Shown here: in pieces, positions 51,007 to 62,651 of the stretch
Layout: every line of letters starts with the position of its first letter
Position numbering within the stretch: position 1 is the first letter of the stretch
Assembly: GCA_963969345.1 (NCBI GenBank)
Contig: OZ017769.1
Location: 10,853,725 to 10,917,724 of the forward strand
Direction of reading: 5' to 3'
Length of the DNA: 64,000 nucleotides
Source: Turbatrix aceti
Taxonomy: Eukaryota; Nematoda; Chromadorea; Rhabditida; Panagrolaimidae
Position numbers and translations under genes: made by a program
The notes under the pieces: generated by a model
What the model saw: the letters and a program-made list of their open reading frames with translations, nothing else
Databases searched by the model: none
Told to the model about the DNA's origin: nothing

Positions 51007-52930
51007 AAAGAAGAAGATTAAAATCATTTATTCCAACGGCCAGACTACATTCCCATAACCAGTCATTCACCTTCTTCACCTTGAGGTAAACGCATGGATT
51101 GATATGTATAACTCCGCCCTTTTTTCCCATTGTCCGTCACGGCTTTTTTTCCTTCACGGATCGCTTCGCACTTTGTCCACTAACCGCCGCTGTCGCCTTT
51201 GTTGCCCAACGGTAGCGGCGATTTTGACGTTGATCAAACGGCGTCTGGTATATGTCCTCGGTCATTACAGTTGTCCAGGGTACCCTTCAAGGCTACGCGT
51301 CTTTTCTCATGCCTTCACTTTCTTCCGACTCGTCCTCAGTCAACCGTTGAGCGTAATTGACAAAAAAGAGCAGTCCCGAAAAGGAGTGAAAAAAAATTAC
51401 GGATCGACAAGATTGCCACCTCAACAGCAAATTTTTCCGAGTCTTTTCTGAGTTGTCCAGCAGCCAGGGCAGAGAGGCATGCAGTGGTTTATCCAATAAC
51501 CTTGCCTGCGAACCGGAACGAGGCCGTTTTCAATTTGCATTCCATCATTTCATCATTTTAAGGGTTCGGCATCCTTTCACCCTTCCATCCTTCCTTTCCT
51601 TTCATGGATGCTGCGATGCGTCTTTGGTCAAATATTCAGAAAACCTTGACTCACACGCAATTACTTTGACGGTTCAGTATTTGCCTGGTTGCCGCTTTTT
51701 TATGCACTACAAGAATTTTTTGATGTTCGATCAGAAAAATATTAGTAGCATGAAAAATTACAATTTTTTACAATTTTTCAACAAGCAAAAACAGTAACTT
51801 CTGGAAAAATAAAACATAAAAAACAGCATTTTTTGCCTAATGTCAATAACTACAAAAATTACAAAAGCGACAAACTGAATTCATGCAAAATCGTTTGTTC
51901 CATGCCACCTTTACCCCCTCATAAACCCTTTATTTGTATGTTATCAAGGTCTTGGAGCCGGTTGAGGAACGCTATTTACCAAAGATCGACCTTGCTTATT
52001 TTTTCCCACTTGACCTTTGATTTGGGGGAATTGAAAAATTAAAAAAAATGACTTTCAATTTTACATTTTTTAGAACAGAAAAAAAAGGATTTTTTCACTA
52101 TTTTTTCAGCATTCTTAAAAATAAGAATGATAAATGCACTATTTAACATTATAACGTTTTTAACGAAAAGATTCAAACATATTTTTGACCAGAAAAATCA
52201 GAACAAAAGAAACAAAAAAAACACTTTTCCGGTGTAAAAAACGTCCCTTTTGTGCTTATTTTGTGTCAACTGATGACAAACATACAAAGCATTGTAGGCG
52301 ACTACAAAACACAGCAACTATTTATTTTTTCAAAAGAAATACATCGAGACAAGACAACCTTTAAAAAATTCTGGCACTTAAAATCCATTTAAATCCAAAA
52401 ACTTCACGGTGTTGCTAATCTCTAACCATTGGACGTTCGTTCACGCGTTCATTTGAGCAATTTTCGCTTTTTTTGTCCGGTAATTTTTTTTTCATATTTT
52501 CATTGACTTCTGAATGTTCCCGCAGCGAATACTTATCAACGTGCACAAAATTCGTGCATGAGTTGTTATTTTACTTGCTGCAGACTTTTTTTTGGACAGT
52601 TGTCATTTCCCGAGTTTCCAGAATTCAATACTCAAACTCATTTCCCTCCAGACTTAAAATTTCGCGTTTTTTTCACAAAGAAACATTTATTCCATGGCGT
52701 GTCCAATTTCTTGTGCGCCTTTTGTGTCTGCGTGTTACGAGCTCGCGCCCGAGTCTGATTGTGTGTTCAATTTTTGTTTCCTTTTGCCTTGCCTGACCCT
52801 TCAGGACACACACTTTTTAGCTAAATAACTCACCCTCCCGCCCATCCAGCCAGCCAGCTAGCCCCGGTCTACTTCGCTCTTCGTTCCCGAGCAGAGTGCG
52901 AAAACCTCGTGTGTCTTCAATGTGACTGCG
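51007..52930. other. Spacer upstream of ABHD paralogue B
   Basis: Mostly AT-rich. 51130-51500 is more balanced and has short open frames on the minus strand that I could not connect into a gene. The last 200 bp before 52931 are C-rich and likely promoter or 5' UTR. Confidence 0.35.
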
Positions 52931-54775
52931 ATGACGAATATCCACCAAGTCGTTGTTCCTGATCCTTCGAATTTGGAACCCTCCAAAGTGCAGGTTGATG
53001 TCGTCGTTTCGGAGAAGGCGGTTGCTATCGTTGACATTGGCGATGAATCCCACAATCATGTTGAACTTCACGAAGCCGGGAGTGGGTCCAGAATTTTGTG
53101 AGTGTTTTTATGAAATTGACGGAAAACAAAACAAATTTTTATAAATTTTTTTGATGCATGTTTGTTACATTTTACGTTCAAATTATTGTGTATAATAATT
53201 TTTGTACTAAAATTGTAACTTTTGGTGGCAAAGACTAAACTGAAGTAACATTTTTGGCCCCTATTTTATTACTTCGCATTTTGCAGGCTCACTTGAAGTA
53301 ACAAATTTTTTCACTATTGTATTACTTTGTGTTTACAGGCTGAAGCGGAATAACACATTTTTGCGCTATTTTGTTACTTTTGATGTTGCAGGCTTAGTTG
53401 AAGTAATAATTATTTTCACTGTTTTGTTACTTTTTGTTTAGCTGTAAGTAACAAGTTTTTTTCGCTATTTTGTTACTTTTGTTGGTTTTTAAAATTGGTT
53501 ATGATTTTCTAGTTGTTTTCAGAAAACTATTTGGCTGGGATCGCTTTGACCCCAACCGTCTAGTGGCAGCCGAGCGAGCGCTCCTTGGCAGCGTCAAGAC
53601 TTCCCTCGAATCCCGCCACGTCCCGGTCCGCTTCTGCTGCTCGCACATTTATACTGTCACCGCGTCGACCCCAGCCACGTGCTCCTCTACCGACCGCGAA
53701 CCCTTCGTCCTCATCCACGGCCTCGGAGCTGGCTCCGCCCTTTGGTCTGCCAACGTCGATGCCCTTGCGTCCCTACGTCCGACTCATGCGTTCGATTTGC
53801 CGGGCTTCGGGCGGTCTTCTCGTCCCAGATTCAACGAGGATGCGACGATCGCTGAGCTTGAGTTCGTCCAGGCCATCGACGACTGGCGAGAGGCTATGAA
53901 CATCGATCGCATGGTTTTGGTCGGTCACTCGTTCGGCGGTTATCTGGCAGCGGCGTATGCCTTACAGCACCCTGAAAATGTGAGACATCTCGTGCTCGTC
54001 GATCCTTGGGGCTTCGCAGAGTGCCCGGAGAACCCTGAACGCCAGAAGAAGTTGCCGTTGTGGGTTCGGACGGCGGGAAAGGTCGCGTCGTATTTCAACC
54101 CGTTGAGTGGGCTGCGGGTTGCTGGACCATACGGTGAGTTTTCTTTGAAAAAATAATTTCTGTAAAAAAATTAAAAAATGTTTTTTGGATTTATGAATTT
54201 AGTTTTTTTAATTCATAAAGTTATAATATTTTTATTTATAAAAAATTAAAAAAATGCAGTTACATTAGGCTACTTCATTGTATTTATGAATTTCATCGTT
54301 AATATTTTGACGTTTTGAAAAACTATTATAAATATGTTTAATTTCAGGCGTTTCCTTGATCCGTTCACTCCGCCCAGACCTCGGAATGCGGTACAAGTCA
54401 GATAACGAGCCCGACGCCGTCTACGAGTACATCTACCACATCAACGCCCGTCGACCTACCGGTGAGCTGGCCTTCAAATCCATGACCAAGACGTACGGCT
54501 GGGCGAAGCGGCCGATGGTGTGTCGCCTCGACAACCTTCATCATAAAGTTCCGGTTACCTTCATCTACGGCAGCCGGTCGTGGATCGACAACGCTTCTGG
54601 CTTCGTAGTGCAGCGTCGGCGTCCAGGCTCCTACGTTGACGTTCACACCGTGCCCAACGCTGGCCATCACGTGTACGCCGATGCCCACGCCGAGTTCAAC
54701 GCTCTCTTGCAAAAGGTGTCTAACGCCATCGATGCCAAGAAGGACGTCCCGAGGTTCAGCAGTGAAGTTGACTGA
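52931..54775 (+). CDS. ABHD4/ABHD5-like alpha/beta hydrolase, paralogue B
   Basis: Three exons (52931-53097, 53523-54133, 54348-54775) give 401 residues. Residues about 57-90 ([10 protein letters not shown]) begin the shared region. The core shows [19 protein letters not shown], the serine elbow [19 protein letters not shown], the cap/lid region with [11 protein letters not shown], and the C-terminal HHVYAD (HX4D). Identity with paralogue A is clear throughout, but B has an extra intron (after the TAC G codon in GPYG) and lacks A's split at the N-terminus. Exons use strongly C-ending codons, suggesting good expression. The likely role is in N-acyl-phospholipid or lipid-droplet metabolism in the cytosol or on membranes. 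The start is the first ATG in a full-length frame. Confidence 0.93.
53215..53480 (+). repeat. Minisatellite cluster in ABHD paralogue B intron 1
   Basis: About five units with GCAGGCTCACTTGAAGTAAC-type cores separated by TATTTTGTTACTTTTG, in sense with the host gene. The true acceptor of the exon at 53523 lies just downstream. Confidence 0.85.
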
Positions 54776-54940
54776 CTTGCGGGGGCTTGGTTTGCATTGG
54801 GTGCACTAACAATGTATTTGACTGACTTTTTAGTGGCGTTTGTTGCGAGATTTGTACTTATGAGCTTTTTTTTAATGTTCCGTCCCACAAGTAAATGCCA
54901 AAGGAAAAAGTTTTATAAAATATGAAATGATACGGCAGAA
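54776..54940. other. 3' flank of ABHD paralogue B
   Basis: Short AT-rich 3' flank, with no clear polyadenylation signal picked out. Confidence 0.3.
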
Positions 54941-55660
54941 AGCATCAGAGTCATATTAAAATATTATAATCACACTACGTAAACATACAAACACGCAAAT
55001 ATGCACCGGTTGGGTTCCCCTCATTAACCCACATCCTAACTGTCCAGGCGCACAGGATGCGGGTATATGACATAGGCACAAAAAAAGTGCGCGTGCGCGC
55101 GTAGTGTGTTCACTTTGGCACCTTTTTGCACAGTCAGTTTTAAAGTTAAACACAAGTATGTAAGCACATTCAATCAGGCATGTCCTCAGGATTCTAGGAA
55201 GCCATATACCGAGTAAAAATATTAACTTTGAGCCCCGTAACACCTTTTTAAAGTTCTGATTTGCAAAAATGCATTGCAGCCGAGTGAACTCTGGTAGCCC
55301 CTAGCGGATTCGTAAAAAGCTTTATTTCATCGATCTGAACAGTTGTTCAAAACGGATTTTCATGATTACTATTTTAAGCTGAGAAAAAACTTGATAACCA
55401 TTTAACCCCCCAAAATGCGCACGCGCTTGTTGTTTTGACTGTTGCGTCTCGTTGTATTCACACCTTTTTGCTTCAGCAGGCGGTGTCCAAAAAAAATCTG
55501 GCCTACTATAAAAGCGGTGCTGCTCCTTCGAACTTGGACAACCGTCAGTTTCTAGCTTGCACAATGCTCCTCTCATCCATTCATCGTATCATTTGTTTTT
55601 CTGTTTCTGAGCTAATACCACTGCAAATGAATGGCACCAAACTGGCAACTGAATTTTAAA
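54941..55660 (+). pseudogene. Broken copy of secreted family gene 3 (promoter and 5' end)
   Basis: 54941-55045 matches 61457-61563, and 55480-55612 matches 61560-61685; unrelated sequence of about 430 bp lies between. The second block keeps the TATA box (55507-55514), the leader and the start codon. After five codons a short insertion breaks the signal peptide and the frame soon stops. From about 55607 the sequence switches to a piece matching, in opposite orientation, the gene remnant at 57635-57885. This is a non-functional rearranged duplicate. Confidence 0.75.
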
Positions 55661-55782
55661 ATTTTTTTAAATCTCACCGAAACGCAATGATAAGAATTTG
55701 GAACGGGGTTGGGGGAGAGAAAGGGGGTCAAGCGAGCAAGTACCCTTGAAGGACGGAATTTTGTTAAATAAAATGCGTATTT

Positions 55783-55785
<3 letters not shown>

Positions 55786-55832
<47 letters not shown>

Positions 55833-55833
55833 G
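55786..55833. repeat. CA/GT microsatellite
   Basis: About 24 uninterrupted CA units. Open frames of repeated Cys-Val across it are artefacts. Confidence 0.95.
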
Positions 55834-57634
55834 TAAAAAGTAATTTATTCTGACGCTTTTTCATGTATCACTGGTTAGTTATCATAATTAGTAACAAGTC
55901 TAAGAATAAAACAAAAATAAAAGACATTTTATTTAAGACCAAAATAAAAAAAATTGAGAAAATTTTTTTGTTTAGCGTGCTAGATTTGAGTTGCAGTAAT
56001 TATTGCAAAATTTTGTTTCAACATTTTTTCTGTATGCGACAGTGAATGAACAATTTTTAGAATTAAAATAAATTTTCAAAAATCTACTTTTTTAAATTTA
56101 CCCGATTTAGGCAGCCATTTCGATCGTGTTCAATAAATTTCATTCAAATATTTATACTCTTCCCAAGCGAAAAACAATTATCAGGTTGTTAGGTTAATAA
56201 TGCGCGTTTTGGCCTCCGATAGATTTTTGAATAAAATCGTCTGCAATTTTACTGAATCCCTCATATGTTAACTATTGTTATCACTAACATGTTGTGCTCT
56301 ATGATGCAAAAGATGAGCACCCTTCTTGCAGAACGCTGGTTACCAGACCTCAGAACAAGTAGTCACCTCAATTTCGAAGGTTTCAACGTTTTATTTTTTA
56401 TTCTCCATCAAGGATAGCTGCAACCACGGGGTTAAGTGGCAATTAAATAGTGTGATATCAGTGCTCTTCAGCGGTTGAAACCCCACTTCCGATCTTGATG
56501 TAGAAATTTTTTAGCCGAGTTTTAACACGATTTTAAAAAACAAGCTAAATTAATGATTTTTAAAAACGAGCAAAAAATAAGTTTAAAAAAAAAAGAAAAA
56601 AGAGATCAATTTAGCAAAAAAATGTTTAAACCGACAAAACGTAATGCCAGAACACTATTTTATTACCACTTGGCCCGGTAGTGACAGCGCTCCTTGTTTG
56701 AGAATAAAAAATTAAAACTGAAAAATTCACAATTCAGGTGAATTATTGTTTTTAAGATTAATTACCGGAGTTTTGTAAGCAGATCGCCAATATTTCGCAT
56801 AAAAAACCGCAACATGCAAATGATAGCTACAATCAATATATTCTGAATTTTGGACTATAAGGGGAAATTAGAAAAAACATAAGCAACAGAAAAATTTTAA
56901 TTTTTTTTTCAAGTCAATTTTCTTTGTTTTATGTGGAATGCGCGGTGCTTAAAATGTTGTACCAACAAACTAATTTAACTGAAGGTTACTGTGTGTGCCA
57001 ACAAACATACTGTGTGTGGTGTATGTCTGTGTGTCGGTGTAACAAAATGAAGCATACACGCACACACTTTGCCTAATTAATAAATACTGTGAGGTTATAC
57101 CACAGAAAGTACGGTCCTTTACTGTCTGATTCAATGACGTCAGCGAGTTGTATGCTAAATTTTTTTTGGCTGGAAAAATTCTCATCAGAACAGTATACAA
57201 GCAATTGGCATAGCATCCGCGTCGCGCGATTACGACGGCACGACCATGAAAAACTGTTGCCAACATTCAGGGATGTGCGAACCGATGAGTCGATTCGCGA
57301 CGCGCTTGCCGAATGCAGCTATGCCAATGTGTTACTGTGCCGAGAAGTATGTTTCCCGCCAAAAATTTTAACACACAGTTCGTTTACCGTAATGAGGTCA
57401 ACATTCAAACGTTATACCATCCCTGCTTGTATTTTTACGGCCTCTCTGCGCAGCTTTTGCTTGCTAACTAAATTTTTTTGGGACAGACAGACAAATGGTG
57501 TGAATGTATAGAACAGCGCATAATACACCCAGAATGTTTATAAATTCATATTTGATCGTATAGAAGTAATACAAAATTCAATACACGCATACGTACAAAA
57601 ATCATTAATTTTAAAATTCAAAAAAATTCTCTTT

Positions 57635-57885
57635 TTAAATTTTATTAGCAATCAAAATTCCAGCAAGATTGTTAGCTATTTTCTCAGACTGCTTTGAAGC
57701 CAGTTTGGTGCCATTTGCAGTGGTTTTAGCTCGTTTAGTCGTGCCCGGATCAATTTGATTGTCGTTGGAGTCAGTCATTTTTTTTTACCCTTGGTGATGC
57801 CATTGGTGATCGGTTCTGCGGCGGCATCTGTCGCCTCTTCTTTAGCTTGCTCCCAGCCATATGGTTCATGCGGTCGGATGAACTG
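57635..57885 (-). pseudogene. Remnant 3' exon of an unidentified gene, copy 1
   Basis: On the minus strand, after a TTGAATAG acceptor, a frame begins FIRPHEPYGWEQAKEEATDA and runs into a run of nine A (57778-57786). A second coding-like frame, shifted by one base, continues from there (MTDSNDNQIDPGTTKRAK) to a stop at 57635. One additional A would join them, so this is a homopolymer frameshift or a sequence error. The product is unknown: a hydrophilic, Ala/Lys-rich C-terminus. Confidence 0.45.
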
Positions 57886-60251
57886 CTATTCAACTGACAA
57901 CGATTTGACGACGCACTTCGATATCATTCAGAAGCATCATAATTTCACGTCAAAAAAGGAATTATCTCTGTCACAAGTTTTACAGACTCACAGTTACTTT
58001 TAACAAAGAATTAATTTTTTTTTCCATCATTTTTTTTTCAATTTGTTTTTCAATTTAATTTTTTTTACAAGAAGTTTATAATTAGTAACAAGTCTAAGAA
58101 TAAAACAAAAATAAAAGACATTTTATTTAAAACCAAAATAAAAAAAATTGAGAAAATTTTTTTGTTTCGAGTGTTTTTAGATTTGAGTTGCAGCAACCTT
58201 TATTTTGATAATATAAATGACTATTTTCTACAACTTTGGTGACAGGGACACATTGTAAAAAATTTTATTTGACCGAACAATGGATCTAAACATGTTAGGC
58301 CCCCACATCAGCATGTTTTTGGCTCGATTTAGAAATTTCGAGTAAGTTTTGTGGCTTTTTGTTACAAAACACTGATTTGTTAAAAACAAATGATGATAAC
58401 AAAATTTCAGGGGAAAAAATGTTTGCATCTGCGTAAAATAACGGCGTAAAAAGTCATTTATTTTGACGCTTTTTCGTGTCACTCGTTAATTATCATAATT
58501 AGTAACAAGTCTAAGAATAAAACAAAAATAAAAGACATTTTATTTAAAACCAAAATAAAAAAAATTGAGAAAAATTTTTTGTTTAGCATGCTAGATTTGA
58601 GTTGCAGTAATTATTGCAAATTTTTTTTACAACATTTTTTTCTGTATGCGACAGTAATTTAACAATTTTTAGAATTAAAAAAAAATTTCAAAAATCTACT
58701 TGTTTAAATTTACCCCCATTTTAGGCAGCCATTTTGATCGTGTTCAATAAATTTCATTCAAATATTTATACTCTTCCCAAGCGAAAAACAATTATCAGGT
58801 TGTTAGGTTAATAATGCGCGTTTTGGCCTCCGATAGAGTTTTAAATAAAATCGTCTGCAATTTTACTGAATCCCTCATATGTTAACTATTGTTATCACTA
58901 ACATGTTGTGCTCTATGATGCAAAAGATGAGCACCCTTCTTGCAGAACGCTGGTTACCAGACCTCAGAACAAGTAGTCACCTCAATTTCGAAGGTTTCAA
59001 CGTTTTATTTTTTATTCTCGATCAAGGAAAGCTGCAACCACGGGGTTAAGTGGCAATAAAATAGTTTGGTATCAGTGCTCTTCAGCGGTTGAAACCCCAC
59101 TTCCGATCTTGATGTAGAAATTTTTTAGCCGAGTTTTAACACGATTTTAAAAAACAAGCTAAATTAATGATTTTTAAAAACGAGCAAAAAATAAGTTTAA
59201 AAAAAAAAGAAAAAAGAGATCAATTTAGCAAAAAAATGTTTAAACCGACAAAACGTAATGCCAGAACACTATTTTATTACCACTTGGCCCGGTAGTGACA
59301 GCGCTCCTTGTTTGAGAATAAAAAATTAAAACTGAAAAATTCACAATTCAGGTGAATTATTGTTTTTAAGATTAATTACCGGAGTTTTGTAAGCAGATCG
59401 CCAATATTTCGCATAAAAAACCGCAACATGCAAATGATAGCTACAATCAATATATTCTGAATTTTGGACTATAAGGGGAAATTAGAAAAAACATAAGCAA
59501 CAGAAAAATTTTAATTTTTTTTTCAAGTCAATTTTCTTTGTTTTATGTGGAATGCGCGGTGCTTAAAATGTTGTACCAACAAACTAATTTAACTGAAGGT
59601 TACTGTGTGTGCCAACAAACATACTGTGTGTGGTGTATGTCTGTGTGTCGGTGTAACAAAATGAAGCATACACGCACACACTTTGCCTAATTAATAAATA
59701 CTGTGAGGTTATACCACAGAAAGTACGGTCCTTTACTGTCTGATTCAATGACGTCAGCGAGTTGTATGCTAAATTTTTTTTGGCTGGAAAAATTCTCATC
59801 AGAACAGTATACAAGCAATTGGCATAGCATCCGCGTCGCGCGATTACGACGGCACGACCATGAAAAACTGTTGCCAACATTCAGGGATGTGCGAACCGAT
59901 GAGTCGATTCGCGACGCGCTTGCCGAATGCAGCTATGCCAATGTGTTACTGTGCCGAGAAGTATGTTTCCCGCCAAAAATTTTAACACACAGTTCGTTTA
60001 CCGTAATGAGGTCAACATTCAAACGTTATACCATCCCTGCTTGTATTTTTACGGCCTCTCTGCGCAGCTTTTGCTTGCTAACTAAATTTTTTTGTGACAG
60101 ACAGACAAATGGTGTGAATGTACAGAACACCGCATGACACACCCATAATGTTTATAAATTCATATTTGATCGTATAGAAGTAGTACAAAATTCAATGCAC
60201 GCATACGTACAAAAATCATTAAATTTAAAATTAAAAAAAATTCTCTTTTTG

Positions 60252-60457
60252 AATTTTATTAGCAATCAATATTCCAGCCAGATTGTTGGCTATTTTCTCA
60301 GACTGCTTTGAAGTCAGTTTGGTGCCATTTGCAGTGGTTTTAGCTCGTTTAGTCGTGCCCGGATCGATTTAATTGTCGTTCGAGTCCGTCATTTTTTTTT
60401 GACCTTTGGTGATGTCATTGGTGATCGATTCTGCGGCGGCTCCGGTCGGATGAACTG
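60252..60457 (-). pseudogene. Remnant 3' exon of an unidentified gene, copy 2
   Basis: Second copy of the exon at 57635-57885. It has an internal deletion removing the PYGWEQ region, and CAA in the second frame has become TAA. It is clearly decayed. Confidence 0.5.
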
Positions 60458-60650
60458 CTATTCAACTGACAACGATTTGACGACGCACTTTGAAATCATT
60501 CAGACGCATCATAATTTCACGTCAAATAAAGGAATTATGTCTGTCACAAGTTTTACAGACTCACAGTTACTTTAAACAAGGAATTAATTTTTTTTCTATA
60601 ATTTTTTTTTCAATTTTTTTTCAATAAATTTTTTTTACAAGCAGACATGT

Positions 60651-61588
60651 TTCTCTATCAAATAAAGTGCAGGTAGAATTTTATGTTAGCTTCCGGAGCG
60701 TGCGTTAGAGCTTGTGATTAGCAAGCAAGAGGCGCAACGTTGAAATTCCGTAAATCCAAGGTTCCCTAATGTCTATGCTTTTGTTGCTTATCAAAAGTTA
60801 AAAGGCAAACACATAATTGAATTATTGCTACCGTTAAACGCCATGGATAAAGTCCACCAACCTTCAGGAAGGCACTGTTGATGTTGGGGGTCAAACATGC
60901 AACAAAATTACTAAAATTTTTACCAGGAACCCGTCCAACCATTGTTTTAAAGTTTTTTAAGATCAAAATCAACAGCTTGTTTGGTAAAATGCTGCTTACG
61001 GCGGTTTGGCGCTTTTAAAATTAAAAAGACCTGCGGCCAAAACTGTAGTTTTGTTAATTCTGCAGACTGTAGTTTTGTTAATAGGTGTTGTGTTACAGGA
61101 TGCATAAATTACAAATTTATGATTCATTAGTTTCATGACATTGGAGTATAAAATATCAAACTGCTTAGCATAGACAAACAGAGTGTTTTCTATTTGATCG
61201 ATTTTAATTTACATAACTGTACTGAGTTTTTTTGTTACTCTCCGCACGTAGTACATTACTACCAATGGATTCAAGTAATTATTTTAAATATGTAGGCTTT
61301 TATAAACGTAAATTTAGTTGATGCCAATTATTTTCAAAAAATAGTTCATGATTAAAATTTGTTTTTTTTGCAGAAATTATAGAGTTCCCGTTTTTTACCT
61401 CAGTTTTCTCAAATTCCACTCCAACCCGTTTTCATTCACATCTCCACCCCCACTGGCATCAGAGTCATATTAAAATATTATAATCACACTACGTCCACAA
61501 ACAAACACGCAAATATGCACTGTTTGGGTTCCCCTCATTAACCCACATCCTTCCTGTCCAGGCGGTGTCCAAAAAAAATCTGGCCTAC
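60651..61588. other. Spacer upstream of secreted family gene 3
   Basis: AT-rich. From 61457 it matches the broken copy near 54941, so this conserved block is probably promoter sequence of the family gene. Confidence 0.45.
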
Positions 61589-61596
61589 TATATAAA
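61589..61596 (+). promoter_or_regulatory. TATA box of secreted family gene 3
   Basis: TATATAAA, 57 bp upstream of the start codon and conserved (as TATAAAAG) in the broken copy at 55507. Confidence 0.65.
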
Positions 61597-61645
61597 CGGT
61601 GCTGCTCGTTCGATCTCGGACAACCGTCAGTTTCTAGCTTGCACA

Positions 61646-62291
61646 ATGCTCCTCTCATCCATAGTATCATTTGTTTTTCTGTTTCTTGTTCTGAAAGTTT
61701 CGGTCAGCGAGCTGTTCATAATCAAAGACCAGTACTTGCCAGCTGAAAATGAAATGAATAAAAATGCTGGTTCCTCAACTTCTTCCGACACCTCCGATGA
61801 ACCCGAAACGGTAGATAATTTAATGGCACAGGCTAGAATGCTTCTTAACGAAACCTACGTTCGGGCTGTCGTTCTTCATTCAACTGTCATCAGTCTAGCC
61901 AACCAAAATGATCTTATCCTGCCAGAATACGTAATTTTTTTTCATAGCAGAACTTTTTTTACCTTTTTGTTTACAGCTCCTCTCAATCGAAACCATTCCT
62001 CCAACTGACCTTCAAGGCATGATTCTGGGAACCGCATCTGCTCTGTCCAAGTCCCGGAAAATTCTTCTTGTCATTCAAAGACACGCAGAAGCATCTTCCG
62101 ACCAGTATCTCGTTGACAGTGTATATACCTGCCGGATTGCCTTTGAAATGTTGCAGTTTCCTCTTCGAACGTCGACTCTGTTTTTTGAGTTCATCGACAA
62201 ACGTTCTGCTCTCGAACTTGTTGTTCAGAAACGATTGCACAAAAGCCCTACACATTTAGTGTTCGAAAGAGCCTTATTTGACAACTTGTAA
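61646..62291 (+). CDS. Small secreted helical protein, family member 3
   Basis: Exons 61646-61930 and 61977-62291 give 199 residues with a 46-bp phase-0 intron. The ATG at 61646 opens a signal peptide (VSFVFLFLVLKVSVS). A Ser/Thr/Glu-rich linker (about 35-55) and helical segments follow. The sequence just before the intron is LPEY, and just after it begins with Leu. This matches the position of IPDY|LKNK in gene 2 and VPNN|LKVK in gene 1. Overall identity to genes 1 and 2 is low, but length, signal peptide, linker and intron place agree. The family link is therefore inferred from structure more than sequence. It is preceded by a TATA box, and a rearranged copy lies 6 kb upstream. Confidence 0.75.
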
Positions 62292-62651
62292 CATTTATTT
62301 TGTTCTGTTTTGTCCGCATCATGTTCATTTATCCGAATGAAACATGTCATGGTTTTTTGCGTACTTTATAAAAAATCCTGTGTCAACAAAAATCAATATT
62401 TGACCGAAAACATATTGAAATTGACTGAAAAAAGTGCCTTTCGGAAAATTGCAATTAAAAAAAACATGCATAAAAGAATAACCACCGTAAAAGAGATAAC
62501 ATACATAATTATTAGAAGCATAATTATTTGTCTTGCAACGAAATTGGATAGGCTGAAAATGCGTTTCATCTTTTTTTTCACGGGTTTCTCGTTTTTCATC
62601 GATTTTCATCGTCTCTGTTTCCTTTTTCGTATCTTTCAAGTATTCAAGATC
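62292..62651. other. Spacer between family gene 3 and the 91-residue gene
   Basis: AT-rich. TATTCAAG immediately before the next ATG is acceptor-like and might be a trans-splice site. Confidence 0.4.

Larger units (their letters stand above)
55850..60650. repeat. Tandem segmental duplication, 2.6-kb offset
   Basis: 55850-58040 and 58464-60650 are nearly identical direct copies offset by about 2,614 bp. For example, the stretch at 57089-57470 recurs at 59703-60084. A third short copy of one end (ATAATTAGTAACAAGTCTAAG) is at 58078. Small indels and substitutions, mostly near the ends, suggest a fairly recent event. Confidence 0.85.

Noticed and set aside
55612..55864. Frames with long Cys-Val repeats
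   Set aside because: These are translations of the CA/GT microsatellite.
57255..57320. Hammerhead-ribozyme-like CGATGAGTCG...CGACGCG
   Set aside because: The CTGATGAG and GAAA core bases are not present, so the catalytic core cannot form.
57089..57511. 140-codon frame repeated at 59703
   Set aside because: The repetition is explained by the tandem DNA duplication. Codon use and content do not look coding, and the overlapping opposite-strand frame is equally open.
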